Below, in pieces: positions 44,337 through 53,700 of a stretch of DNA of 64,000 nt. A program made the translations under genes and the position numbers. The notes beneath the pieces are model-generated. The model did no database searches, was not told the origin of the DNA, and saw nothing but the letters and a program-made list of their open reading frames with translations. How positions within the stretch are numbered: position 1 is the stretch's first letter; each line of letters begins with the position of its first letter. The stretch comes from Bacteroides pyogenes DSM 20611 = JCM 6294 (GTDB lineage Bacteria; Bacteroidota; Bacteroidia; Bacteroidales; Bacteroidaceae): NCBI RefSeq assembly GCF_000428105.1, contig NZ_ATZH01000013.1, forward strand, positions 45,715-109,714, in the 5' to 3' direction.

Positions 44337-44552
44337 TTACTTAGCCGAGTCCGAAGGTTGATCTATCTCGTCTTTCGCTTTATTCAGTTCCTCCTTGGCC
44401 TCGTTCACTCCTTCCTTGAAACTTTTCACACCTTTTCCCAGACCACGCATCAGTTCGGGAATCTTTTTTCCGCCAAAGAGAAGAAGAATCACCAGAGCGA
44501 TGATGATCCACTCGGAACCACTCGGCAAAAAGCCTAACAATAAGTTTGTCAT
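44337..44552 (-). CDS. tatA: Twin-arginine translocase subunit TatA/TatE
   Basis: 71 aa: one short N-terminal membrane helix ([21 protein letters not shown], with the FGG hinge), an amphipathic helix ([22 protein letters not shown]) and an acidic polar tail. It forms the pore-building component used by TatC. First gene of tatA-tatC-helicase, with a -7 box about 40 bases upstream. Confidence 0.95.
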   Translation of the reverse strand: MTNLLLGFLPSGSEWIIIALVILLLFGGKKIPELMRGLGKGVKSFKEGVNEAKEELNKAKDEIDQPSDSAK

Positions 44553-44589
44553 AAGTTATATCGATTATAAAGTTTCCTCTTGTTTGATG

Positions 44590-44597
44590 CAAATATA
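44590..44597 (-). promoter_or_regulatory. -7 box of the tat operon
   Basis: CAAATATA on the plus strand, that is TATATTTG on the coding strand, exact to TAnnTTTG. It lies in the 92-base gap after murF-alr, so the tat genes probably have their own start besides possible read-through. Confidence 0.55.
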
Positions 44598-44644
44598 CGA
44601 TAAATTCGGCAGAGAGCCCTACACAGAGCTGCGGAGTTTTTCCG

Positions 44645-47128
44645 TCAATCCTGATAATACACCCGCTTTACCCTTGCGGATACGCTCGTCAACACTTCAT
44701 ACGGAATGGTTTCGAGCTTGTCGGAGAGCACCGTGATAGGCAAATCGTCGCCGAAGATAATTGCTTTGTCCCCTTCGCGGCAATCGATGTCCGTAACGTC
44801 GATCATACACACATCCATACATATATTGCCTACGTACGGAGCTTTGCTGCCGTTCACCAGACAATAGGCGTTGCCGCGTCCCAGACGGCGGTTCAGTCCG
44901 TCGGCATAGCCGATAGGTATGGCGGCAATGCGCGAAGGGCGCTCCAAATGTCCCATCCGGCTATACCCCACCGTATCTTCTCCGGACACATCCCTTATCT
45001 GAAGAATGGTCGTCTTCAGCGTACTGACGTTGTGAATAATCGAATTATCTATCGGATTGACTCCGTAAAGTCCGATGCCGAGGCGCACCATATCGAACTG
45101 GGCTCCGGGAAAGCGTTCGATGCCTGCCGTATTGCAGATGTGGCGCAGTATCTTATGCGCAAAAGCCGACTGCAATTCTTGCGCGCCCTGCTCGAACAAT
45201 TCGATCTGCCGACGGGTGAAAGCGTCGAACCGGGAGTCGTCGCTGCCCACAAAATGGGAGAATACCGAGCGGGGAATCACCGCATTCTGGTTTTTCAAGC
45301 GGCGGACGAGCTGCGGTATCTCATCGACGGTAAACCCGAGCCGATGCATTCCCGTATCCAGCTTCACGTGGATGGGGAAATTGGTGATTCCTTCTTTCTC
45401 CGCCGCCTTAATCAACGCGTCGAGCAGATGGAAATTGTAAACTTCGGGCTCCAGCTTATAATCGAACAAGGTTTTGAAAGATGTTGTCTCCGGATTCATG
45501 ATGATGATGGAAGCCGTGATGCCTGCTTTCCTCAGCTCCGAACCTTCATCCGCCACGGCTACCGCAAGATAATCGGCGTGATGTTCCTGCAACGTTTTGG
45601 CTATTTCGTACGAACCCGCCCCGTAAGCGGCGGCTTTCACCATGCAGACTACCTTCGTTTCCGGGCGGCGAAGCATCGAACGGTAGTGGTTCAGGTTGGC
45701 TATCATCGCGCCGAGATTCACTTCCAATATGGTTTCGTGCACCTTCAGTTCCAGCGCTTCCGAAAGCAGATCGAAGTTAAACACTCGCGAACCTTTCAAC
45801 AAAATGGCTTCCGAATGCAAACGTTTCAAAAGGTCGGACGCCAGCAACGCCTCCGTGTTGGGGAAGAAATACCTTTCGGACAGGCCTTCGAAGCGGGCCT
45901 CGCACGAAGAAATCTCCGCCCCCACTCCTATCAGTTTGTCTATTCCGCGACTCTGCACCAGTTGTGCCACCCGGCGATAAAGAGTTGCCGTGCTTTGTCC
46001 GGTTTCCAGTATGTCCGACAGGATGAGCGTGCGCTTCAGCCCTTTTTTCTCGGAGCGGCGCACGAGGAAATCGAGCGCGATGTCCAGCGAAACCAAGTCG
46101 GAATTATAGCTGTCGTTGATCAGCACACAGGCATTTTTGCCTTCCTTCACTTCGAGCCGCATGGCTACCGGCTCCAGACGCGCCATGCGTTCGGTGATCT
46201 GTTCGGCAGGTGTCATCAGATAGAGGCACGCCGCCAGACAGTTCAGCGCATTTTCAATGGACGCGTCATCAACGAACGGTATCTGAAAACTGTTGTCCAT
46301 ATCCAGATAACGATAGGCAACGGTCGTATGGTCTTCCGCTTTCGTCACCTTGCTGATATACAGCGGCCGCTCGATGTCGGTGCGGCTCCATGCGATCTCC
46401 CGCGCTCCAAGCATCGACTTGAGCACGCAGTTGCTGATGAGTTCGTTGTCGCCGTCGTAAATAATCACATCGCAGTTTTTAAAAAGCGACAGCTTCTCCA
46501 TGCACTTCTCCTGAAGCGAAAAGAAGTTTTCCTGATGCGCTCCGCCTATATTGGTGAGGATGCCGATGGTCGGTTTAATCATTCGCTGCAAGGCGCTCAT
46601 CTCTCCCATTTCGGAGATGCCCGCCTCAAAGATGCCCAGTTCGGCCTCTTCGCCCAACTGCCATACAGACAGCGGCACGCCGACCTGCGAATTGTAGCTG
46701 CGCGGCGAACGGACGATAAAACGGTCGGGACTCAGCAACTGGTGAAGCCATTCCTTTACGATGGTTTTGCCGTTGCTGCCCGTAATCCCGATTACGGGAA
46801 TCCGGAATTTCTCGCGGTGTAGCTCCGCCAGTTTCTGCAAAGCCTTCAAAGGATCGCGAACAACCAAGAAGTTCAGCTCCGGAGAGTTTTTCTCTTTCAG
46901 CTTCTTGTAATCATCCTCGCTCAACACGAAATTCGTTACGCCGCGGGCGCAGAGTTCGGGAATATAGCGTGCGCCCGTATTACGCTTGGTAGTCAGGGCA
47001 AAAAAAAGAGTCTCTTCGGGGAAGCTCAGCGAGCGGCTATCGGTAAGCAACCAGTCGATGGCAGCCTCACGCGAGCCGATACGGCGTGCGCCGATACATT
47101 GGATTATGGATTCAATCGGGTATGACAT
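44645..47128 (-). CDS. murF-alr: Bifunctional MurF / alanine racemase fusion
   Basis: 827 aa that join two peptidoglycan enzymes: MurF, adding D-Ala-D-Ala to UDP-MurNAc-tripeptide, and Alr, making D-alanine for it. The MurF part (about 1-455) has the P-loop GITGSNGKTIVKEWL and the central NDSYNSDLVSLDIALD. The racemase part (about 460-827) has the PLP-lysine segment VVCMVKAAAYGAGSYE, and the second catalytic Tyr region IPIGYADGLNR. Where most racemases read VGYGR this reads VGYSR. The fusion is normal for Bacteroidales. The start overlaps the end of the GSCFA gene by 25 bases. Confidence 0.95.
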   Translation of the reverse strand: MSYPIESIIQCIGARRIGSREAAIDWLLTDSRSLSFPEETLFFALTTKRNTGARYIPELCARGVTNFVLSEDDYKKLKEKNSPELNFLVVRDPLKALQKLAELHREKFRIPVIGITGSNGKTIVKEWLHQLLSPDRFIVRSPRSYNSQVGVPLSVWQLGEEAELGIFEAGISEMGEMSALQRMIKPTIGILTNIGGAHQENFFSLQEKCMEKLSLFKNCDVIIYDGDNELISNCVLKSMLGAREIAWSRTDIERPLYISKVTKAEDHTTVAYRYLDMDNSFQIPFVDDASIENALNCLAACLYLMTPAEQITERMARLEPVAMRLEVKEGKNACVLINDSYNSDLVSLDIALDFLVRRSEKKGLKRTLILSDILETGQSTATLYRRVAQLVQSRGIDKLIGVGAEISSCEARFEGLSERYFFPNTEALLASDLLKRLHSEAILLKGSRVFNFDLLSEALELKVHETILEVNLGAMIANLNHYRSMLRRPETKVVCMVKAAAYGAGSYEIAKTLQEHHADYLAVAVADEGSELRKAGITASIIIMNPETTSFKTLFDYKLEPEVYNFHLLDALIKAAEKEGITNFPIHVKLDTGMHRLGFTVDEIPQLVRRLKNQNAVIPRSVFSHFVGSDDSRFDAFTRRQIELFEQGAQELQSAFAHKILRHICNTAGIERFPGAQFDMVRLGIGLYGVNPIDNSIIHNVSTLKTTILQIRDVSGEDTVGYSRMGHLERPSRIAAIPIGYADGLNRRLGRGNAYCLVNGSKAPYVGNICMDVCMIDVTDIDCREGDKAIIFGDDLPITVLSDKLETIPYEVLTSVSARVKRVYYQD

Positions 47129-48093
47129 GTTTCTGTTTCTTTTCTGAAGTCTAAGTACGGGTATTTTCCGTTAAGTCGTTCTATTTTTAACACTATTTGT
47201 CCTAAAAAGCGTTGATAAGCCTCCGAACCGGGATGGAAGGGGCGGTGTTCGAGGTCGCGCCGGATTTCTTCCACCGCAGCGATTATCTGCTTTGTCGCAG
47301 AAGAGAAGAATGTTTCGGCAAAACACTCCCACAGGTAACGGACAGCCAAAGGCGAGGGATGCAGCATATCGTCCGCATAAAAACGGTAGTCGCGCAGCTC
47401 GTCCATCATAATCTCATAAGAGGGAAAGTAAAAGACCTGCTCGGGCAGACGCTGCTGAAGGCGGTCGGCCGCCAAAAGCAAGGTCGCTTTGCTGATTTGG
47501 TTGGCGTGCATTCCGTCGCGCGCATGGCGTATCGGGCTCACGGTAAAGAGTATTTTCAGACGCGGGTTGAGTTCCCGAAGCATGGTTATAAGCTCCAGAT
47601 ACTCCTCCACCGTTTCTTCTGCCGTAAGCAACCGGCGGCGGAACAAACGCTCAGGGCGTTTGTGGCAGTTGGATACAACCGCTCCCGTTTCTTTTTCCTC
47701 GTACACATAAGCCGTCCCCCAAGTCAGCATCAGCCAATCTGCCTTGCGCAAATAGTCCCGCGAGCGGCGCAAGCGTCCGTTGACGCGTTCGAGAACGGCG
47801 TCGGGCGAAGCGTCCGAAAAGCTGCCGTGATGCATCGGGCTGTGCCAACGATCGTTGTAAAAAAACAAATCTCCCGCCTTGTATTCCCTTCCTTGCAGTA
47901 TATCGCGCAAGGCTTTCGCCACAGAAAGCGGGTTATACAAAATGCCGAAAGGATTTATATCCACATCGAATTTGCTCTCCGCCAGCAATCGTCCTATGTT
48001 CTCGGCAAAGCACGATCCCATCAGGAGAATCGGTTTTTTGTGCCCGACAGAGGGCAGGCGGACAGGCAGTTCAACTTTGGTACGGAAATCCAT
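47104..48093 (-). CDS. GSCFA-domain protein
   Basis: Named for its N-terminal motif, here ILLMGSCFAENIGRLL. The fold is SGNH-hydrolase-like, with conserved blocks WGTAYVYEEKETGAVVSNCH, TVSPIRHARDGMHANQISK and a late FYADDMLHPSPLA. The activity is unproven; the family is thought to act on surface polysaccharide or peptidoglycan. I start it at MDFRTKVELP (48093; an adjacent ATG lies at 48096), since the promoter at 48121-48150 excludes the longer frame from 48234, whose extra N-terminus is unlike the family. Immediately upstream of, and overlapping, murF-alr. Confidence 0.85.
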   Translation of the reverse strand: MDFRTKVELPVRLPSVGHKKPILLMGSCFAENIGRLLAESKFDVDINPFGILYNPLSVAKALRDILQGREYKAGDLFFYNDRWHSPMHHGSFSDASPDAVLERVNGRLRRSRDYLRKADWLMLTWGTAYVYEEKETGAVVSNCHKRPERLFRRRLLTAEETVEEYLELITMLRELNPRLKILFTVSPIRHARDGMHANQISKATLLLAADRLQQRLPEQVFYFPSYEIMMDELRDYRFYADDMLHPSPLAVRYLWECFAETFFSSATKQIIAAVEEIRRDLEHRPFHPGSEAYQRFLGQIVLKIERLNGKYPYLDFRKETETCHTRLNP

Positions 48094-48120
48094 CATCGTA
48101 ATCGTTTGTTTTTCTATCGG

Positions 48121-48150
48121 CAAAAGTAATGAAAAAAGAGATGCGGCAAA
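48121..48150 (-). promoter_or_regulatory. Promoter of the GSCFA-murF-alr unit
   Basis: On the leftward strand TTTG at 48150-48147 and TACTTTTG at 48128-48121 are 18 bases apart, both consensus. It lies 25 bases before the ATG and inside the longer open frame, which decides the start. Confidence 0.6.
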
Positions 48151-48265
48151 AGTTCTTCGCCCGTCATTCATGTGCCGTCCGGTTTTTCGCCGGGCACAAC
48201 TTAAATTCGCAGGAGGCGAAGCAGCGGGTTTCATGAAAGCAAAGCGGAGGTTTAGTTGGAGTGAA

Positions 48266-48464
48266 ACAGAGGCCCTGTTTGGGCAAAACAGAGGTTCGAT
48301 TTGGAGGGAACAGAGGCTCTATTTGGGCGAAACAGAGACTCTATTTGGGCAAAACAGAGACTCGATTTGGGAGAAACAGAGGCTCTGACAGAATGAAACA
48401 AAGCTTTTATTTGAATCCAACAGAGGTTCTGTCGGAATAAAAACAGAGGCTCTCTGAAATTAAA
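48266..48464. repeat. Nine degenerate copies of a 22-bp tandem repeat
   Basis: Units beginning ACAGAGG-CTCT-TTTGGG occur at 48266, 48288, 48310, 48332, 48354, 48376, 48398, 48420 and 48443, a strict 22-base step except the last (23). The copies vary by a few bases each. There are no unique spacers, so this is not CRISPR. The leftward open frame crossing it (48252-48494) is an artefact of the repeat. Confidence 0.92.
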
Positions 48465-48476
48465 AAAGAGCCTCTG
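48444..48476 (-). terminator. Hairpin ending the 22-bp array
   Basis: CAGAGGCTCT (48444-48453) pairs exactly with AGAGCCTCTG (48467-48476). Read leftward the stem is followed by TTTTTATT, an intrinsic-terminator layout. The arm is the repeat core. Confidence 0.65.
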
Positions 48477-48504
48477 AAAAAATAAAAACAACAAATATTA
48501 TCGG

Positions 48505-48540
48505 CTAATTTAGATTGTTTTCTTTACGCAACAATCATTA
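48505..48540. other. Stem-loop motif, copy A
   Basis: CTAATTTAGA at the 5' side and TCATTA at the 3' side enclose stem GATTGTT / AACAATC with a TTCTTTACG-type loop. A second copy with a different stem sequence is at 54367-54401. It lies between the terminator of the susCD operon and the 22-bp array; purpose unknown. Confidence 0.5.
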
Positions 48541-48581
48541 AAAACAAATTCAAATCAGTTTCTTATAGCCAACAAATCCAA

Positions 48582-48627
48582 AGACATGGGCGGGATTTAC
48601 CTATATCCTCAACCTTCGCCCATGTCT
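48582..48627 (-). terminator. Terminator of the orphan susC-susD operon
   Basis: AGACATGGGCG (48582-48592) pairs perfectly with CGCCCATGTCT (48617-48627), nine bases beyond the susD stop codon, followed leftward by TTTGGATTTGTT. Confidence 0.7.
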
Positions 48628-48636
48628 ATACATTAT

Positions 48637-50667
48637 TTACTCAACAGCAGTAGCACCTTGATTACTAATTTTCGGCCATCCCGGATTTTGATAAACGACC
48701 GATGTGTTCAAGTCTGTTTTATCACCGCCCGCCGTTTGACGGAAAGTGCTTTGAGGTAACGGGCTGAGGTAATGGGCGGGTGTAAAGTTATATCCATTGA
48801 ATACAGAGTTATTCACTTTACTGATTTGATACGGACGCATGTAAACACCGCTTACGCTCTCAGATGACATATTTCCTTTACCACCTTCTACATCTACCAA
48901 AACCAAATCTCTTCCGTTTTCATCGGTCAGTTTGCCTTCATAGATGCTTCCCCAGTAGCGCATACCTTCAATGTGATAGTTTTTCACTTGGTCGCATGCT
49001 CTCCAACGCTTCAGGTCGGCCCAACGCATACCTTCTCCAATAAACTCATTACGACGTTCGCGGCGGATGTTGTAGAGTGTCGCATCTACCAGTTTCCCGT
49101 GAGAATAAGCCCCAAAGTCGCCTTTGGCTTCTTCATTCATATTAGTGGCCTCAATGGTCTTCTGATAGTTTTCATCGACTTTCGCGCGGCGGCGCAAAGC
49201 CTTCCAATATTTCTCAGCTGTAGCATCCAGTTTCTGATTCTTTTCATAACAAGCTTCCATATAGTTCAGCAATGCCTCAGTCCCTCTGAAGATGATGCTT
49301 CCGGTTGTTCCCTTGTGGTGCAACGTCTGCATGTAGTCGTTGTAGTGCTTACCTTTCTTAATGGCGAATCCCGTTACCATACGAGTCTCATTGTTGCCTT
49401 TTACAATCCAGGAAAAATCTACTTTATTGGTTGTTCCATGGGCATTATAGTTGTCAATGTCACCGTCTTTCTTTGTAAAGATTCGAATACGTGAATCACG
49501 TCCCTGCAATGTTTTTGCCACACCTTCCTTTTCCCACTCCGGGTTGTAACCTGATCCGGAAGCATAAATGGGCAATCCGTTTTCCATCAGGAACGAGTTA
49601 ACCAGCCCGCGTGTCCATCCGGAACCGCCTCCATTGTTTTGCAATTGCATCTGGATGTTGTGAGTCACCTGCTGAGATTCGTTATAAGCGCGCCACATCA
49701 GCACCTCGCTATAACCATTCATATCTTCGTCGCAGAACATAGTGTAGTAGGAATTCAGACTGCTGAATTTTCCGTCCATTCCTTCGGGCGTATCGGTATT
49801 CTCTACCAGCTTGTCTACTAAATCGTCGCCTATAATCTTAGCCGAATTCATTGCTTCCGTCAGGAAGTAATTTATTTCGTTGTCAATATTGAACCCTTCC
49901 AAATCGGCTGTATTGCCGGGCCAACCTTTACCTCCCGGAACAAAAGCTGTGCCTTTGTGGTGCTTGAGCCACGTTCCTTCGTAGAGGGCCACACGCGAGC
50001 GGAACAACTGCGCCGCTGCCTTGGTGATGCGGTTCTTTCCGCCGGGACCTGATACAGCCAGGAATTCAATGGCTTTATCCAAATCTGAGAGAATAAAGCG
50101 CGCCACTTTGTGCCGAGGTTGACGAACAGAAGCTTTTATCAGTGTCTCTTCCACGTCTTCCAAGGCGGTTTCTATGATTGGACAGTCGCCAATGGCCTGT
50201 AACTTATCAAAGTAAGCGTATGCGCGCAGCATATACATCTCGCCGATATAGTGGCGTATGTTGGCATCGGAACCGGTTATGCTTTTGGCCTCATACTTAG
50301 GCAACACCTGATCGAAGAAGTAATTACAGTCACGTATTTGAAAGAAGTTCCACACTTGTTCTTTTTTCTTGGGATCAGTAGTAGAAGGAACTTTCCACTC
50401 TCCCGGCACCCAACGAGCCGAGTAGTTCACAGATGCTTGATTATCCGTGCCATTGTCATTAGCGAAGACACTGATTCCGTAACTGCCGGGATTAATGCTC
50501 GTAAAATTATATAGATTGATGGCATATGCCGCAAGATCTGCCTCAGAGCCAAAGTAAGCTTTAGGCGTAACCAAGCTTTCGGGTTCCTTATCCAGAAAGT
50601 CATTGCATGCGGTGAGTGAAGCACCCAGCAATAGTAAAGGTAAATATTTTATTTTCATAATCTTCAT
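48637..50667 (-). CDS. SusD/RagB-type lipoprotein of the second locus
   Basis: Surface glycan-binding partner of the SusC encoded before it. The signal peptide ends SLTAC, giving a lipid-anchored Cys followed by NDFLDKEPES, the usual SusD N-terminus. The core contains EMYMLRAYAYFDKLQAIGDCPI and the C-terminal RRERRNEFIGEGMRWADLKRW. 676 aa; an ATG three codons later is an equally good start. It follows susC by 47 bases and ends at a terminator, with no enzyme gene attached. Confidence 0.93.
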   Translation of the reverse strand: MKIMKIKYLPLLLLGASLTACNDFLDKEPESLVTPKAYFGSEADLAAYAINLYNFTSINPGSYGISVFANDNGTDNQASVNYSARWVPGEWKVPSTTDPKKKEQVWNFFQIRDCNYFFDQVLPKYEAKSITGSDANIRHYIGEMYMLRAYAYFDKLQAIGDCPIIETALEDVEETLIKASVRQPRHKVARFILSDLDKAIEFLAVSGPGGKNRITKAAAQLFRSRVALYEGTWLKHHKGTAFVPGGKGWPGNTADLEGFNIDNEINYFLTEAMNSAKIIGDDLVDKLVENTDTPEGMDGKFSSLNSYYTMFCDEDMNGYSEVLMWRAYNESQQVTHNIQMQLQNNGGGSGWTRGLVNSFLMENGLPIYASGSGYNPEWEKEGVAKTLQGRDSRIRIFTKKDGDIDNYNAHGTTNKVDFSWIVKGNNETRMVTGFAIKKGKHYNDYMQTLHHKGTTGSIIFRGTEALLNYMEACYEKNQKLDATAEKYWKALRRRAKVDENYQKTIEATNMNEEAKGDFGAYSHGKLVDATLYNIRRERRNEFIGEGMRWADLKRWRACDQVKNYHIEGMRYWGSIYEGKLTDENGRDLVLVDVEGGKGNMSSESVSGVYMRPYQISKVNNSVFNGYNFTPAHYLSPLPQSTFRQTAGGDKTDLNTSVVYQNPGWPKISNQGATAVE

Positions 50668-50714
50668 GATTTTGCTAATTAATAACAGGTAAATAAAGAG
50701 ATCTTGGCTTTCTC

Positions 50715-53700
50715 TTAAAAAGTAAGACTCAGACCTAACGACATAGTCTTAGACAACGGATAAGTCTTACCGAATCCCCAACCGCTTGCATCGATCAATT
50801 CAGGATCAGCGAGTTTCGTAAAATCGGTAATGGTGAGCAAGTTCTCGCCTGAAACAAACACGCGGAGATTCTCCACATAGAACTTCCTCGTAATCTCTTT
50901 GGGCAATGTATAACCCAAAGTCACATTCTTCAGACGCCCGTAAGCGGCATTCTGGAGATATTTGGTTTGTATATGCTGGTTTTTGCTTCCGTTCCATGCC
51001 ACACGTGGATAATAGCTGTTGAGGTTCTGTCCCAACGGATCATTGGCATCCGGACGGAAATAGTCTAAATGTTTTTTAAATCCCAGAGCTTGCCATTTGT
51101 TGACACTTCCTCCCCAGAATACGGCATCAGATTGTCCGATTGCGTAATCACGCTTCAATGTTCCTTGGAAAAAGAGTTTCAAATCAAATCCCTTATAGGC
51201 CGCATCGATATTCAAACCAAAATTATATCGCGGATTGGAGTTGCCGATGATGCGGTAGTCACCTGACTTGCCGGCTCTATCCTCGCCTTTATTCACCTTA
51301 TTATCTCCATCCAGATCGGCATACATAATGTCGCCGGCTCCCCAATTACTGCCCAATGCGCTTTGGTCTACCTTAGCCAAATGGGCATTCATCTCTTCGT
51401 CTGTCTTAGCGATGCCTATGGTGGTGTATCCCCAGATATCTCCCAAATGCGCGCCCTTATAGTATTTCAAGTTCAAGGCTTTCGATTCATTGGGATATTT
51501 GTCGATTACCACTTGGTTGTCGCTCAATGAAAGAGTGACGCCGTAGCTCAATTCGTTAATCCGATCTCTCCAGCTTATTTGCAAGTCCCAACCTTTGGAA
51601 GTCATATCCAAATTGTTTACTTTAGGAGCGTTGGCTCCAAGCACATCGGGTAATTCGGGTGCAGGTCCTACCATGTCGAATGTTTTACGCTGGAAGTAAC
51701 CGAACGATCCGGTCAATCGATTGTTAAATGCTCCCCAGTCCAAGCCGATTTCCCATGTACGGCTCTTTTCCCATGTAAGCAAGGTTGACACAAGAGCAGG
51801 TTGCCAGGATTTATTGGGTTTAACTCCGTTCACCAGCCAGTCGCTACCCTTTGCCTCGTAACCGATGGTGGGATAGAACGGATACCAATTGTCCGTATTT
51901 TGGTTCCCCAGTTGTCCCCACGAAGCACGCAGCTTCAGCATATTCACAGTTCCCGATAGTTTTTCCCAGAACTGTTCTTGCGCAATGTTCCATCCAATGG
52001 AGAAAGAAGGAAACCAATTCCAGCGATTGGCACGCAGAAAGCGTGACGAACCGTCGTAGCGCAAATTGGCCTCAAACAAATAACGCTCTTTATAATCGTA
52101 ATTCAAGCGTCCGAAAAATCCGGCTGTAGTCCAGCTCTTATAACCTCCTTTTACACGAGCATTATCACTGGTAGTATCCAGTGTGGGCAGCCCGGAAAGA
52201 ATACCGTCTTGTTGGGCGGTTACTGAGCGCTCACGCAACCATTCGCTTTGGAAACCGACCATAATCTTAGCATTGTGATCGTTGAAAGAACGGCTGTATT
52301 CGGTAAAAATATTCGGATTGAAGTAATTGCTTTTATAGGAATATTCCTTTACACTCGAAACTCCGTTGAATGCCACGTATGGATTCTTGTTCACATCATA
52401 GGCATTGACAGTAAGCCAGTCAGTGTGCTGATTCTCGTTAATAATACGATAATTCAACTCAGCATTAACAATCCAACCTTTCACGGGAGTGAGTTGCAGG
52501 CTGAATTGTTGTGCTAAAACATCATGCTGGTTGTTGTATTTACCGCCATCTTTCAATAACCCAACGAATGATTCGGGAACATAGTATCCGTTAGGGTCGG
52601 TCACCGGCACGATAGGCCAATAGCGAGCAACGTTATGGTAAAACAATCCTCCGTCGGTACCGATGTTTGAGGGATTCTCAAAGTCCGTACGGGTAAACCG
52701 GATATTGTAACCCATCTTGAGCCATTTAGTGAGGCTGGTGTTAATTTTACCGGTTACCCCATAGCGTTGTTTACTTTCATCACCATGACGCAGAATACCG
52801 TCTTGATCCAGATAATTGGCAGAGAAATAATATTGTATATTCTCACTACCGCCATTAATACTTAAAGTATGTTCGTGCGAGAAACTGTTACCGAAGTGCT
52901 CTTTCAACCAGTCGGTATTGGCTACCGGAAGCAGATCCATTGCATCCCAAACCTCCCAACGGTTGTTTTTATTAGCATACATTTTAGGAATACTCGAGTC
53001 GCTTTGTGCTTTCTTAATTAATTCGAGCTTACTATCAGAGAACCAAACACCGTTTCCGGAATTAACACTGGCCGCATTCATATAATTGGCCCACGTGTAA
53101 GAATCCATCATCTCGGGCATGTTCAACGGAGAATTAAAGCGGAAACTGTTGTTGTAGTTGATTGATGTTTTGCCCACACGACCGCTCTTAGTGGTCACCA
53201 GAATAACACCTCCTGCTGCACGAGAACCGTAGATAGAGGAAGCCGACGCATCTTTCAGCACAGAGACGTTTTCAATATCCTGCGGATTCAACATATTCAG
53301 GTCTCCTTCCATACCGTCAATCAATACCAAAGGAGATACCGAAGAGCCTTCGCCGATGGTACCGGTACCGCGGATATTAAATCTCTTGTTCGAGTTCAAG
53401 GCACCACCCTGTTTGCCTACGGCAAAGTTCATGCCTGGAACCGCGCCCTGCAAAGCATCGACTACCGAATTAACCGGACGTGAAGCAAGTGTTTTAGAGT
53501 CTACCGTAGATACCGCACCCGTGAGATTCACTTTTTTCTGCGTACCGAATCCCACTACCACTACTTCTTCCAGCATTTTGCTGTCTTCTTTCAGGACAAT
53601 GTTCAATGGTGTTCCCGTCCATTTCACTTCCTGTGCTTGGTAACCTACAAATGAAATTTGAATAATGCTTCCCAGCGGAACGTTTTTAAGTGAAAAATCA

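Noticed and set aside
48266..48464. CRISPR array
   Set aside because: Units are contiguous with no unique spacers, copies are degenerate and no cas genes are present.
48252..48494. 80-codon leftward frame over the 22-bp array
   Set aside because: It translates degenerate tandem repeats in an intergenic region and overlaps a hairpin; no evidence for expression as protein.
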